DNA of 53,874 bases from an uncultured Sulfurovum sp. (GCA_913055205.1 CAJXJN010000013.1:1-53874), one strand, 5' to 3'; counted from the stretch's first letter, positions 8,909 through 18,764 are shown. Numbers and translations: made by a program. Notes: generated from the sequence alone by a model not told the origin.

Positions 8909-9817
8909 ATGAAAATGTTCAATAAAGAAAATATAGAGACTAAAGCAGGATTCGTAGCAGTTGTAGGGCGGCCGAATGCAGGGAAAAGTACGCTGCTTAA
9001 CCATGTTGTAGGTGAAAAACTTGCAATGGTTTCCAAAAAGGCACAGGCAACACGTAAACGTATGAACATTATTGTGATGCATGAAAATACCCAGATCATT
9101 TTTGTAGATACACCGGGTATTCATGAAAAAGAAAGATTGCTCAATAAGTTCATGCTTGATGAAGCACTGAAAGCAATGGGAGACAGTGATCTTATTGTAT
9201 TTCTTGCACCTGTAACAGACAAACTGACAGAGTATGAAAAATTTTTAAAACTTGCACAGGCAAAAGGTGTAAAGCATATGGTCGTTTTAACAAAAATTGA
9301 TCATGTGAAGCAGGGTGATATTTTGGCTAAGCTTGGTGAATATCAAAAGTATCAAGATGAATTTGAAGCAATTATTCCTTTTTCTGTGAATAAAAAGGTG
9401 GGGAAAAAGCAGTTGCTTGATGAAATAGCAAAGCATTTGCCGTATTCACCATTTTTCTATGATCCGGAGATACTTACAACCGAAAATATACGAGATATCT
9501 ATAAAGAGCTTATTCGTGAATCTATATTTGAGAATCTCAGTGATGAGATACCGTATGAGAGTGATGTAACCATAGACAAGATAGAGGAGAGTGATACTTT
9601 AGATAAAGTGTATGCAACTATTGTTGTAGAAAAAGAGACACAGAAGGGTATGATCGTTGGTCAAAAAGGTATGGGTATTAAACGCGTAGGAAAACTTGCC
9701 CGTGAACAGATGGAGCTTTTTGCAGGTAAAAAAATCTTTTTGGATCTGCACGTCTCTGTTAAAAAAGGGTGGAGTAAAAATAGAGAAAGCTTGGAAGAGT
9801 TCGGATATATCATTTAA
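8909..9817 (+). CDS. era: GTPase Era
   Basis: Era binds the 3' end of 16S rRNA and is needed for 30S maturation. The 302-residue protein has G1 GRPNAGKST (about 20-28), G2 region ATRKRMNIIV, G3 DTPGIH, G4 TKID, and a C-terminal KH domain with the GQKGMGIK loop and VKVKKGWSKN-like ending (VKKGWSKNRESLEEFGY). It closes the rplI-hslV-hslU-era operon, 32 bases after hslU. Two ATGs lie close together (8909 and 8915) and the Shine-Dalgarno is weak, so the start is uncertain by two codons. Confidence 0.96.
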   Translation: MKMFNKENIETKAGFVAVVGRPNAGKSTLLNHVVGEKLAMVSKKAQATRKRMNIIVMHENTQIIFVDTPGIHEKERLLNKFMLDEALKAMGDSDLIVFLAPVTDKLTEYEKFLKLAQAKGVKHMVVLTKIDHVKQGDILAKLGEYQKYQDEFEAIIPFSVNKKVGKKQLLDEIAKHLPYSPFFYDPEILTTENIRDIYKELIRESIFENLSDEIPYESDVTIDKIEESDTLDKVYATIVVEKETQKGMIVGQKGMGIKRVGKLAREQMELFAGKKIFLDLHVSVKKGWSKNRESLEEFGYII

Positions 9818-10013
9818 AAGAGAGGTAAAATTTAGATTTCATATAGAAAATGACTTTAGACAAATAAGACGGCTATTCCCTTGTAAACGGGCACTTTAGC
9901 TTTATGAAAAAATAAATGATTAAAAAAAGTTATATTTTAAAGAAAATTTTATTTTGTAAGATAGTTTTAATATTATAAAATATATAATTGTTTAACAAAC
10001 AAGGAAGTTTAGA

Positions 10014-11555
10014 ATGTTTTTGAAAAAAAGTTCGTCGAAAGAATTGAAATCGGATATAAAAAATATTGTTACGCTTAATGCTTATGCTGATAAAAACTAT
10101 ATATATAAGGATGATTTATTTCAACCTTTAAATAAACTAAGCTATAACACTTCAAATTTTATTACTTCATATATAAGCAATAAAGATATCATTGGTACTA
10201 CAGTAAATTTAAGTCGTAATATACCACAAGAAGATATTATAGATATTCTTGAAATAAAAGCATATGAAGAATTAGGCTTGGATCAAGCCAGTAATTATAT
10301 TATCTCTTCAATTGAAATTGAGAATGGGGGAGAAGAGAGAAAATTCCATCTTTTTATTGCTGAACCGGAAGTTTTAGACAGACTCTTTCTCCCTACAAAA
10401 CAAGAGACAAAATATCTTGACCTTATTATTCCTGCACCACTTCTTTATAAAGCATTATATAAAAAAGAGATATTAAATGATAGTGGAACACATTGTTTTA
10501 TGTATTTTACTATGCAAGATGCATTTGTAACATTTTATAAAGATGGAGAATATCTTTATTCCAAATCCATAGAGTTTTCTTTAGAGCAAATGTATGAAAA
10601 ATATTGTGAAATTGTTGGTGAGCGGGTTGATGAAAAAGAGTTCTTTTCTATTTTAGAGTCTGAAGGACTTAAAGCAACCAATGATGAATACCAGCAAAAT
10701 TTTATGAAGATTTTTGGTGAAATATTTATTACCATCAATGATATTATTATTTATACGAAAAGGGCATTTGGATTAGACACAATTGATCATATGTTTATAG
10801 GTAGTGTGAAAGGTCCTATTATAGGCTTGGATGAGTATAGTCAAAACTATTTGGGATTACAGTCAGCAGATTTGAATTTTGATTATCATGTGAGAACTGA
10901 TGAATGGTATACAGACCAACTTCAATATTTGATGCTGCTTAGTTCATTTAATTATATGGAAGATGAATCGTCTCTTGTAAATCTTAGCATATTCCCACGT
11001 GCTCCATCGTTTATGAATCGTGCAAGTGGACAGTTTATCATAGCAACTTTAGCTGCTGTCTTTGTTGGTTTGGCTTATCCTTTGGTTTATTTAATAGGAT
11101 CCTATACAAATGAGGCCAAAATTTATGCTTTAACTATACAAAATGATCAACTGCGTGCAGAAGCAAATAAATATAAAAAAATACTAAGTAGCAAAAAACA
11201 AGAAATAAATGTATTAGACAAGGAAATTGCTAAATTATCGGATATATATAAAGCGAAAACACAAACTTTAACTACTATATATAATAAAAAAGTAAATTAT
11301 CGTCTTAAGTCAGGTACTTTTCATACTATTGCAGAAGAGTTAAATAAATTTGATGTACAAGTTGATATGATTTATAGCAAAGAAGATACAGTATGGCTCT
11401 CTTTGGTAAGCTCAGATGATCGAAAACTCACAGAGCTTATTAAATATATTTCAGATACCCATTTTGATGAGATAGATCAAATTGATATTAAACTTATTCA
11501 AAAAGATCCGGAGAGTAATTACTATAAAGGTCTATTAAAGGTTGATTTAAGATGA
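10014..11555 (+). CDS. MshI-like pilus assembly protein (PilM/PilN-like)
   Basis: The first gene of a block in the order of the MSHA pilus operon, and I assign it mainly from that order. The 513-residue protein has a cytoplasmic N-terminal part of about 335 residues that could be a PilM-type actin-like domain, although I cannot identify its ATP motifs. It is followed by one membrane segment (about 341-362), a coiled coil (about 365-420) and a small PilN-like C-terminal domain in the periplasm. It would link the cytoplasmic motor to MshJ and the secretin. The gene follows a 195-bp AT-rich gap with only weak promoter resemblance, and its ATGA stop overlaps the next start. Confidence 0.65.
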   Translation: MFLKKSSSKELKSDIKNIVTLNAYADKNYIYKDDLFQPLNKLSYNTSNFITSYISNKDIIGTTVNLSRNIPQEDIIDILEIKAYEELGLDQASNYIISSIEIENGGEERKFHLFIAEPEVLDRLFLPTKQETKYLDLIIPAPLLYKALYKKEILNDSGTHCFMYFTMQDAFVTFYKDGEYLYSKSIEFSLEQMYEKYCEIVGERVDEKEFFSILESEGLKATNDEYQQNFMKIFGEIFITINDIIIYTKRAFGLDTIDHMFIGSVKGPIIGLDEYSQNYLGLQSADLNFDYHVRTDEWYTDQLQYLMLLSSFNYMEDESSLVNLSIFPRAPSFMNRASGQFIIATLAAVFVGLAYPLVYLIGSYTNEAKIYALTIQNDQLRAEANKYKKILSSKKQEINVLDKEIAKLSDIYKAKTQTLTTIYNKKVNYRLKSGTFHTIAEELNKFDVQVDMIYSKEDTVWLSLVSSDDRKLTELIKYISDTHFDEIDQIDIKLIQKDPESNYYKGLLKVDLR

Positions 11556-12205
11556 AATTCATAGAAGATAAATTAGAAGAATTAGATACTTACTTTGCAC
11601 CTAAAAAAGAGAGTGAGAAATGGTTGATCATTTTAGGTATAGCAGGTATTATCGCATACCTTGCATATGCATATCTTTTGCCTTATACTGAAAAAATGTA
11701 TAAAAAGAGTGAGACGAGTAAGAAAAGCATACAAAAAAGTATTGCGGATAACAATACGTATCTTAACTCCATTACTGTAAATGGTGATCGTGAATTTTAT
11801 GTTAAGAAATTCAATCATGATATCGCCAGAAAAAAAAATAATATAATGGCTTTGAATAGAAAAATACAGTTTGTTGATATGAATTTAGAAAAATTATCTG
11901 ATATGTTATTTAATCAAAAAAGCTGGTCTAAATTTTTAAATTCCATTACGGATAAAGCAGAGATACAAAATGTAGAGATTGAATACATTTCAAACCATTA
12001 TGTAGACAATAATGGTAGTTTTGGATATGTTCTGGAAATTGGTGTAGGCTGCAAGGGGGAATATAAGGGAATTATAAAATTCATGAATGAACTTGAACAA
12101 AATGTTTTGGTTACAGATATCTACGGAACAAAGTTTTCTCTTGATCAAAACTCGTCAAAAATTGTAGCCGATATTAATATTTCTGTATGGGGGATAAATC
12201 ACTAA
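11552..12205 (+). CDS. MshJ-like (PilO-like) inner-membrane pilus assembly protein
   Basis: The 217-residue protein has the layout of PilO/MshJ: a short cytoplasmic start, one membrane helix (WLIILGIAGIIAYLAYAYLL, about 24-43), a charged coiled-coil stretch, and a periplasmic alpha/beta domain (FLNSITDKAEIQNVEIEYIS to the end). Such proteins pair with the PilN-like part of MshI to form the inner-membrane platform. It overlaps mshI by four bases and shares one base with the next gene (TAATG), so the cluster is tightly coupled. The family call rests on layout and position. Confidence 0.65.
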   Translation: MKFIEDKLEELDTYFAPKKESEKWLIILGIAGIIAYLAYAYLLPYTEKMYKKSETSKKSIQKSIADNNTYLNSITVNGDREFYVKKFNHDIARKKNNIMALNRKIQFVDMNLEKLSDMLFNQKSWSKFLNSITDKAEIQNVEIEYISNHYVDNNGSFGYVLEIGVGCKGEYKGIIKFMNELEQNVLVTDIYGTKFSLDQNSSKIVADINISVWGINH

Positions 12206-12615
12206 TGAAAAAGATACTATTTATAATTTCATTCCTAACGGTTTCAATTTATGCTGATCTTTCTATGATACAAATAGAAAAAATGATCGCTCAGATACAT
12301 GAAAAACGAGAAGGTGTCAAATTAGAAACATTAGAAAAAACAAAAGAACCATTTACCAGAGTTAAAGAAGAAAACAATATCACTACATATGTGATTCCAG
12401 AAAAAGAAGAAACAGTAAAATTGTCACTTCATGCTATTATGAATGGTAAAGCATATATTAATAATACATGGAAAAGTGTGGGTGACACTATGATGGGTTA
12501 CACACTAAAGTATGTAGGTAAAAGAGGTGTGGTACTTAGAAATGGTAATAATATCAAAAAATTATTTCTCCATCAACAAAGAAATAATTTTATCAAGTTA
12601 GAGGAAAGGTTATAG
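12205..12615 (+). CDS. MshK-like (PilP-like) periplasmic pilus protein
   Basis: From the ATG at 12205-12207, which overlaps the mshJ stop as TAATG, the product has 136 residues. A signal peptide (MKKILFIISFLTVSIYA) comes first, then a charged linker, then a small beta domain near the C-terminus (LHAIMNGKAYINNTWKSVGD, YTLKYVGKRGVVLRNG), the shape of MshK and PilP proteins that touch the secretin. An upstream in-frame ATG (12187) would add six residues before the signal peptide and is unlikely. The position between mshJ-like and secretin genes supports the call. Confidence 0.65.
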   Translation: MKKILFIISFLTVSIYADLSMIQIEKMIAQIHEKREGVKLETLEKTKEPFTRVKEENNITTYVIPEKEETVKLSLHAIMNGKAYINNTWKSVGDTMMGYTLKYVGKRGVVLRNGNNIKKLFLHQQRNNFIKLEERL

Positions 12616-12616
12616 G

Positions 12617-14200
12617 ATGAAAAAAGTACGAGATTTAGGGGTTAAGTTCGTTATTGCATTAACAATGATGTTAGGTATTACAAATACTTTAGTTGCAGGA
12701 AGTTGTTCTACGAAATTGTTTAGTGTTACGATAGACAGCAAATTGACGATCAGTGATGTAATCGAAAATCTTGCAGATACTTGTGAATTAACTGTTATCG
12801 TTAATGATGATGCTGCAAAGAAAAGAATGAATAAAAAACTTTATTATGTAAAATTAAAAAACAGTACATTAAAAGGTTTCTTGAATACTATCCTTAAAGA
12901 TAACGATCTTTATTATTCATTGAATGGTAATAAACTCAAAATTTCATATTTCATTACAAGAACATTTCGAATTCATTATATTTCAGGGCAGAGAACAGGA
13001 AAAAGTAATGCTCAAGTAACTATTGCAAACTCAAATAATTCTGCTTCTTCAGCAGGAGGGAATACAGGAATAAGTGATCAGGGTGGATCCAGAACCGGTA
13101 TTTCTATAGAAAGTAATGATGAATTTAAATTTTGGAGAACTGTTGAAAAAGAAATTCAGCGTATCTTGATTGGAGCGGGTGACGGGACTACGCACTATAC
13201 AAGGTCAGGTGACACTTGGACAGGTCCTGATGGACAGGTGTGGGAATATAATCCTCTATCACCTATTGTAAACCCGGAAGCGGGTATGGTTACAGTTACC
13301 GGTACAGACAGACAGATCAGCAGAGTAGCAAGATATGTGCATACTTTAGCTAAACAGATTAAGTCACAAGTACTTATTGATGTACGTATTATTACTGTGA
13401 CATTTGATGACAGTAAAACAACAGGGGTAGACTGGTCTCAACTTTATGGATTACAGAATTTTACAATCAATACATTGGCTATGGCACAAAAAAATATTTC
13501 AACTTATACTTTTGATAATGTAGAAGGAATTACTGACGCAACATTTGCTGAAGGTACAACTCCCAGCAATGCTCAATTGATCAGTATTACCGGTAATGCC
13601 AAAGTATCAGAGGTAGTAAAATTTTTAGGAACTCAGGGAGATGTGAAATCTATCTCAAGTCCTAGAGTTATGACACTCAATAACCAACCGGCACTTATAA
13701 GTGTAGGTAAGGAACTTTTTTATAAGATAAAATCAAGCAGCACGACAACCAGTGGAGGTGGTTCGACTTCGGCTGAAGGAGAATTGGTTGACTCCGTATT
13801 TGCCGGTATTTTACTTGATATTACCCCGGAAATTGATTCTAACGGTATGATCACATTAAAGATCAATCCTTCTATATCTGATACTGTGGATACAATACAA
13901 AGTGATGGTGCAGTAAGGGCTATTCCGCCAGATTTGGTAAGAAGACAAATTGCATCAGTAGTTAAAGTTAAAGATGGAGAGCATGCTATTCTTGGTGGTT
14001 TGATCTCTTCCAAATCAGGCGTTAAAATCAATAAAGTTCCTTTGCTTGGTGATTTACCATTGTTAGAGTATGCATTTAAGCATGAAGAGAAGATCAATAC
14101 AGTAGAAGAGTTGGTATTGATCATTACACCACATATTGTAAAGAACTCTAAGTCTGTTTCCTTAAAAGATTTAGGATATACAAAGCTAAATGAAAAGTAG
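12617..14200 (+). CDS. MshL-like outer-membrane secretin
   Basis: This is the outer-membrane pore of the pilus or secretion machine. The 527-residue protein has a signal peptide (about 1-28), an STN/N-type domain (about 35-115), a Gly/Ser/Asn-rich linker, and a secretin domain with VRIITVTFDDSKTTGVDW, SSPRVMTLNNQPALISVG, the conserved VKDGEHAILGGLI, and VPLLGDLPLLEYAFKHEEK leading into ELVLIITPHIV. This composition fits the MshL branch rather than PilQ, having no AMIN domains. It starts one base after mshK and its end overlaps the ATPase gene by 11 bases. Confidence 0.9.
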   Translation: MKKVRDLGVKFVIALTMMLGITNTLVAGSCSTKLFSVTIDSKLTISDVIENLADTCELTVIVNDDAAKKRMNKKLYYVKLKNSTLKGFLNTILKDNDLYYSLNGNKLKISYFITRTFRIHYISGQRTGKSNAQVTIANSNNSASSAGGNTGISDQGGSRTGISIESNDEFKFWRTVEKEIQRILIGAGDGTTHYTRSGDTWTGPDGQVWEYNPLSPIVNPEAGMVTVTGTDRQISRVARYVHTLAKQIKSQVLIDVRIITVTFDDSKTTGVDWSQLYGLQNFTINTLAMAQKNISTYTFDNVEGITDATFAEGTTPSNAQLISITGNAKVSEVVKFLGTQGDVKSISSPRVMTLNNQPALISVGKELFYKIKSSSTTTSGGGSTSAEGELVDSVFAGILLDITPEIDSNGMITLKINPSISDTVDTIQSDGAVRAIPPDLVRRQIASVVKVKDGEHAILGGLISSKSGVKINKVPLLGDLPLLEYAFKHEEKINTVEELVLIITPHIVKNSKSVSLKDLGYTKLNEK

Positions 14201-15002
14201 ATACGAAGCGGCTAAAAATGTATTCATCGATTCTATAGATAACGATGATTACATTGAGCTGAATTCATCCATTTCAGCCTATAAACAGTTGGAACACAGC
14301 ATAAATAAGCCGTTAAAAATGATTTTACTCTTTGGGAAACCGGGTACAGGGAAAAGTATTCTTCTTAATCGAATTCATAACAAATTGAAACATCAACGGG
14401 AAATTCATTATTTTGATACACCGGCTATTAACGAAAAAGAATTTTTTCATAAGTTATTTAAAGTGCTTACAAAAAAGGATTTACCTAATAATACAGAAGT
14501 GAATTTTTCAGCATTAGTTGATTTTTGTAAAAATTTAAGAGGAAAAAGAGAAATTATAATACTCCTCGATGAGGCGCAGATGTATGGTCCTGAGATGATG
14601 GAGAAAATTAGACTTTTTTCTGATAGCCGTGCTGTAAAATTTGTTGTCTCTTTGCATAAAACAGAGAATGAAGATTTAATTGCTAAAGAGCATTTCCAAT
14701 CTCGGATCTGGGAAGTGATCGAACTTAAAAATGCAACCAAAGAGGATCAGACTACCTACATACATAAAAAGCTTTTAAAAAAGAATCTTTTTGAGATAGC
14801 AAATAGTATTAAAGATAAGGATATGAAGCTTATTCATGCTTTTACCAAAGGTAATTTTAGAGAGTGTAATAAATTACTTTTTACACTATTTGAAATTTGT
14901 GAATATTATGATGAAAATGAACCCTCTAAAATTAATTATGAACAGATACCTCAAAGAATTATTGAAATGGCTGCATTGAAATTGGGATATATTCATGTAT
15001 GA
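14190..15002 (+). CDS. MshM-like (ExeA-type) AAA ATPase
   Basis: A 270-residue AAA ATPase of the MshM/ExeA kind, which in related systems uses ATP to help place or operate the secretin. It has Walker A GKPGTGKS (about residues 46-53), Walker B IIILLDEAQMYG, and a sensor-1-like segment (VKFVVSLHKTEN). ExeA proteins often carry a C-terminal peptidoglycan-binding domain; none is seen, and the tail is helical. The start lies 11 bases inside the secretin gene, and the end overlaps the next gene by eight bases. Confidence 0.8.
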   Translation: MKSRYEAAKNVFIDSIDNDDYIELNSSISAYKQLEHSINKPLKMILLFGKPGTGKSILLNRIHNKLKHQREIHYFDTPAINEKEFFHKLFKVLTKKDLPNNTEVNFSALVDFCKNLRGKREIIILLDEAQMYGPEMMEKIRLFSDSRAVKFVVSLHKTENEDLIAKEHFQSRIWEVIELKNATKEDQTTYIHKKLLKKNLFEIANSIKDKDMKLIHAFTKGNFRECNKLLFTLFEICEYYDENEPSKINYEQIPQRIIEMAALKLGYIHV

Positions 15003-15708
15003 TATTAAACCTTTAGAAGAAGAGTGGAAAAAATATAAGAAAAAAAAGATGAGGCCTTGGTTTGTACTTCTCTTCTCTATTTTGCTTGTACTTCTTGTCT
15101 CTTTAACTTTTTTAAATTATAAAGAAATTGATTTTCTTAATTTTAATGATAAGAGTAAGGTAGAAGCAGTTACAAAGGTGCCTACTGCATTGTTGATAGA
15201 TAAAGCTTTGACAACATTGGAAATAAAGAAACCTGAAATAACTGAAATAAAACCTGTAACAGTGACATCTCATGAAAATGACTCTAATGAAATTGTAGAA
15301 GATATGCCTATAGAAGAAGAGGCTGCAATAATTAATAAACCTAAAATAAAAGAGGAAACTGCACAAAAAAACCGTAAAAAAGTGCATTTAAATATTATAG
15401 AGACGACAAGTGCAAGTGCATATAAAGATGTTGCAAAGCGTTTTCATCAGTCACATGATACAGATGATTCTCTTTTTTTAGCAAAAGTCTACTATCGTAA
15501 AGGGAATTATAAAAAAGCAGAATATTGGGCATTGCAAACCAATAAAGTAAATGGAAATATTGAAGAGGGTTGGTTGATATTTGCAAAGTCTAAAGTGAAG
15601 TTGGGGCGTAAAAATGAAGCGATACGTATTTTGACGACTTATATTAAAAAATCAAACTCAGGACGAGCTAAAAGTTTATTACATAAGATAAAAAAAGGTA
15701 CGCTATAA
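14995..15708 (+). CDS. MshN-like TPR protein with one membrane helix
   Basis: The 237-residue protein has a basic cytoplasmic start (KKYKKKKMRPW), one membrane helix (FVLLFSILLVLLVSLTFL, about 24-41), a Lys/Glu-rich linker of about 85 residues, and a C-terminal tetratricopeptide region (AKVYYRKGNYKKAEYWALQT, then WLIFAKSKVKLGRKNEAIRI). This is the layout of MshN, which resembles PilF-type helpers but is membrane-anchored. It overlaps the ATPase gene by eight bases. The assignment comes from layout and order. Confidence 0.65.
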   Translation: MYDIKPLEEEWKKYKKKKMRPWFVLLFSILLVLLVSLTFLNYKEIDFLNFNDKSKVEAVTKVPTALLIDKALTTLEIKKPEITEIKPVTVTSHENDSNEIVEDMPIEEEAAIINKPKIKEETAQKNRKKVHLNIIETTSASAYKDVAKRFHQSHDTDDSLFLAKVYYRKGNYKKAEYWALQTNKVNGNIEEGWLIFAKSKVKLGRKNEAIRILTTYIKKSNSGRAKSLLHKIKKGTL

Positions 15709-15739
15709 CTATAAATTTAGCTTGACTAGTGATATGAGA

Positions 15740-15748
15740 TGCTATACT
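15740..15748 (+). promoter_or_regulatory. Possible internal promoter before the mshE-like gene
   Basis: TGCTATACT is a good extended -10 (TATACT at 15743-15748), 27 bases before the ATG at 15776. A TTGACT at 15722-15727 lies 15 bp upstream, too close to be an ideal -35. The 67-bp gap before the ATPase gene is the only sizeable gap in the msh-like block, so a second promoter is reasonable. Confidence 0.4.
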
Positions 15749-15775
15749 AAATCAGAGTAAGAAGGGGTAATTGGA

Positions 15776-17515
15776 ATGGTAAAACTTATTGAAATGATGC
15801 TTGATGAAAAGCTTATAACTAAAGACGCTATTTCTGCTTTAGTAAAAAGCAGACCACCCAAGAAAATTTCATTTGCTAACCTTATAGCTGAAAATATGAT
15901 TGATTTACACTCTGTTGAAATATTTTTAGCTAAGAAAGTAAGACAAGGGGTTCTTACTTTATCTCGTCTGGAAAAGATTGAAGGAATTGATATTACCCCT
16001 GTTCTTAAAGAGATTGCAAAAGCGCTAAATGTTGAGTATGTTGATTTAGATAAAGTTGAAATAGACATGAAACTTTTTTCGCAGGTACCATATAGGCAAC
16101 TTCTTAAATATAATGTTATTCCTATTGAAGAGAATGATTTGAATGTGCTTGTTGTTTTTGATGATCCGTTGGATATGGCAGCGCAAGATGCAGTACAACG
16201 TCTTTTCCCGAAAAAACCTATACGAATAGCCATTGCCAGGCCTAAGCAGATACATCAGCATTTACAACGTTTGGAAATTAATGAAAGTGTCAAAGGCTTA
16301 GTAGCGGATATACGTAAAGATTTAAGCCAAGATGGAAATATAGGTGAAGAGGATACTGGATCATCGGCTGTCTTAAAACTTATTGATATTATCTTGAAAT
16401 CTGCTATTTATATTGGTGCAAGTGATATACATATAGAAGCAACAGAAAAAAGTTGTATAGTCAGAGAGCGTGTAGATGGTATGTTGCGTCAAAGTTTTAC
16501 TTTTGATAAAGATATTTTCAACCCGTTGGCATCAAGGATGAAATTACTTTCAAATTTGGATATTGCAGAAAAAAGAAAACCGCAGGATGGTAGGTTTTCT
16601 ACGACTATAGCAAAAAAAGATTTTGATTTCAGGGTATCAACTCTTCCTACTATTTATGGTGAGTCAATTGTTTTGAGAATTTTAGATAAATCTAAAGCAA
16701 TGATTAAACTTGAAGAAGCAGGTATGAGCAAATTTTGTTACGATAGATTTTCTGAAGCAATTAAAGTACCTTATGGCATAGTGCTTGTAACAGGACCTAC
16801 AGGATCCGGTAAGACCACAACACTTTATGGTGCACTTAATGCAATTAAAGATATTAAAGATAAAATCATTACTGTTGAAGATCCTGTTGAGTATCAGATG
16901 AGTGGACTTCAGCAGGTACAGGTACGACCTAATGTCGGATTAACTTTTGGGTCTGCATTGAAGTCTATATTAAGACAAGATCCGGATAAGATAATGATCG
17001 GGGAGATTAGAGATCAGGAGACTTTGCGTATTGCTATACAAGCAGCACTTACAGGGCACTTGGTACTTTCTACGCTACACACCAATGATGCTATTTCTGC
17101 AGTAACCAGAATTTTGGATATGGGTATAGAAGAGTATCTTGTGAGTGGTGCACTTATAGCTATTCAGGCACAAAGACTTGTAAGAAAGATATGTGTACAC
17201 TGTAAGGTGCAAACAGTGCTTCCGGAAAGTCTTTTGAAGGATGTAAAGCAGTATCTCCCGGAAAATCCTATATTCTACGAAGGTGAAGGATGTAAAGAGT
17301 GTGGACATAGCGGGTATGCAGGACGGGAAATGATCTCCGAAGTACTAACGATAAGTGAAACCCTTTCCCGTATGATTGCTGCAAGTGCATCAAAAGAAGA
17401 GATGACAAAGCAAGCAATGGAAGAAGGATTTATTAATATGTTCGAAGATGGGGTTCGCAAGGCTCTGGAAGGTAAAACAACGATCGAAGAAATCTATAGA
17501 GTAGCGAGGCTATAA
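15776..17515 (+). CDS. MshE-like GspE/PilB-family assembly ATPase
   Basis: This is the cytoplasmic hexameric ATPase that drives pilus or secretion-fibre assembly. The 579-residue protein has an N-terminal MshEN/N1E-type domain (about 1-160), the N2 domain with SAIYIGASDIHIEA, Walker A GPTGSGKTTTLYGAL (about 340-354), the Asp box and Walker B (ILRQDPDKIMIGEIRD), a His box (GHLVLSTLHTNDA) and a zinc tetracysteine (CVHC, CKEC) typical of GspE and PilB. The TAA stop shares a base with the next ATG (TAATG). MshE of Vibrio binds cyclic di-GMP through its N-terminal domain; I did not confirm those motifs here. Confidence 0.9.
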   Translation: MVKLIEMMLDEKLITKDAISALVKSRPPKKISFANLIAENMIDLHSVEIFLAKKVRQGVLTLSRLEKIEGIDITPVLKEIAKALNVEYVDLDKVEIDMKLFSQVPYRQLLKYNVIPIEENDLNVLVVFDDPLDMAAQDAVQRLFPKKPIRIAIARPKQIHQHLQRLEINESVKGLVADIRKDLSQDGNIGEEDTGSSAVLKLIDIILKSAIYIGASDIHIEATEKSCIVRERVDGMLRQSFTFDKDIFNPLASRMKLLSNLDIAEKRKPQDGRFSTTIAKKDFDFRVSTLPTIYGESIVLRILDKSKAMIKLEEAGMSKFCYDRFSEAIKVPYGIVLVTGPTGSGKTTTLYGALNAIKDIKDKIITVEDPVEYQMSGLQQVQVRPNVGLTFGSALKSILRQDPDKIMIGEIRDQETLRIAIQAALTGHLVLSTLHTNDAISAVTRILDMGIEEYLVSGALIAIQAQRLVRKICVHCKVQTVLPESLLKDVKQYLPENPIFYEGEGCKECGHSGYAGREMISEVLTISETLSRMIAASASKEEMTKQAMEEGFINMFEDGVRKALEGKTTIEEIYRVARL

Positions 17516-18762
17516 TGAAATATTTTAATGTTACAGTCATGGATAAGGGTAAAAAGCGTTTAGAATTAATAAAAGCAGAGAATAGAATGGCAGCGATTAA
17601 AGCTGTGAGACATAAATTCCCATCTTTGATGGTAATAAGAGCCGTAGAGACATCTGCACCCTTGGAAGATAGTTTCGGTGATCTGTTGAAAGGATTAAAG
17701 AAGTCATTTAAAGCGAAAATACCTATCAATGATAAAATATCAACAATTAGACAGATAGCTGTTATGACGGATGCAGGTATTGCTATTAATGATACCCTGG
17801 AAGATGTTGCAAAGAATACAAGTAATCAACAACTTAAAGATATTTATAATACTATAAATAATGATATTAATGCAGGTAATAGTCTGGCTGATGCAATGAG
17901 ACCTTACACAGAAGAGTTTGGACACGTTGCATTGGCAATGACAAATTTAGGTGAAAGAACAGGTAATATCTCTGAATCTTACCATAAACTTGCAGATATT
18001 CTGGAAAATATTAGAGACAATACGGCTAAGTTTAAAAAAGCGATCCGTTCTCCTTTGATAACTCTAGCTGCGATGGGAATTGCTTTTACAATATTAATTA
18101 TGGTCGTTGTACCGAAATTTAAAGAGATTTTTGATAAATTCAAAACAGAATTACCTCTTCCTACACAAATACTGCTTAAGTTGGAATGGGCATTCAACAA
18201 TTATGGCATACTCATTCTGCTTATTTTATTTGGTATCATTTTTACAATAAAGTATTTATATAAAAATAACAGGGATTTCAAATACAGAATGGATGTAATG
18301 ATGATCCATCCTAAATTTTATCTTATCAATAAAGCTATATTTCTCTCTACAATGCATAAATATAACTTGGTTTTCGGTGAACTTGTAAAATCCGGTATTC
18401 CTATTTCAGAAGCCCTGGAGACGGCAGTTGGTATGGTTGACAACCTGGCGATTAAAGAACAGTTATTGACGGTAAATGCAAATATTGGTCGTGGTATGAA
18501 TCTGGCTGAAGCTTTTGCACTGACAGGACTTTATGAAAATATGCTTTTACAAATGATTAAAGCGGGAGAGGCAGGCGGACAATTGGATGCTATGCTGGAT
18601 AAAGTAACAAACTATTATGATAGGGAATTTCAAGATCTTATTGATAACCTTTCTACATATATAGAACCTGTTTTGTTGTTTTTCATTGCAGGGCTTGTAC
18701 TTCTTATGGCTCTTGGTATCTTTATGCCAATGTGGGATCTTGGAAAAGCAGTTAAAGATTAA
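17515..18762 (+). CDS. MshG-like GspF/PilC-family platform protein
   Basis: This inner-membrane platform protein couples the assembly ATPase to the fibre. The 415-residue protein has two T2SSF repeats, each with the family phrases: RQIAVMTDAGIAINDTL and VALAMTNLGERTGNISES in the first, LVKSGIPISEALETAVGMV and MIKAGEAGGQLDAMLDKV in the second, with membrane helices at the end of each and a C-terminal one. The short N-terminal beta-strand region is kept. The gene ends the msh-like block. No pilin, minor pilin, retraction ATPase or prepilin peptidase follows it. Confidence 0.9.
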   Translation: MKYFNVTVMDKGKKRLELIKAENRMAAIKAVRHKFPSLMVIRAVETSAPLEDSFGDLLKGLKKSFKAKIPINDKISTIRQIAVMTDAGIAINDTLEDVAKNTSNQQLKDIYNTINNDINAGNSLADAMRPYTEEFGHVALAMTNLGERTGNISESYHKLADILENIRDNTAKFKKAIRSPLITLAAMGIAFTILIMVVVPKFKEIFDKFKTELPLPTQILLKLEWAFNNYGILILLILFGIIFTIKYLYKNNRDFKYRMDVMMIHPKFYLINKAIFLSTMHKYNLVFGELVKSGIPISEALETAVGMVDNLAIKEQLLTVNANIGRGMNLAEAFALTGLYENMLLQMIKAGEAGGQLDAMLDKVTNYYDREFQDLIDNLSTYIEPVLLFFIAGLVLLMALGIFMPMWDLGKAVKD

Positions 18763-18764
18763 AG

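Noticed and set aside
10014-18762. Type II secretion (gsp) or transformation-type locus
   Set aside because: The order I-J-K-L-M-N-E-G with an ExeA/MshM-type ATPase and TPR protein matches the MSHA operon; gspD/C/G-type genes are absent.
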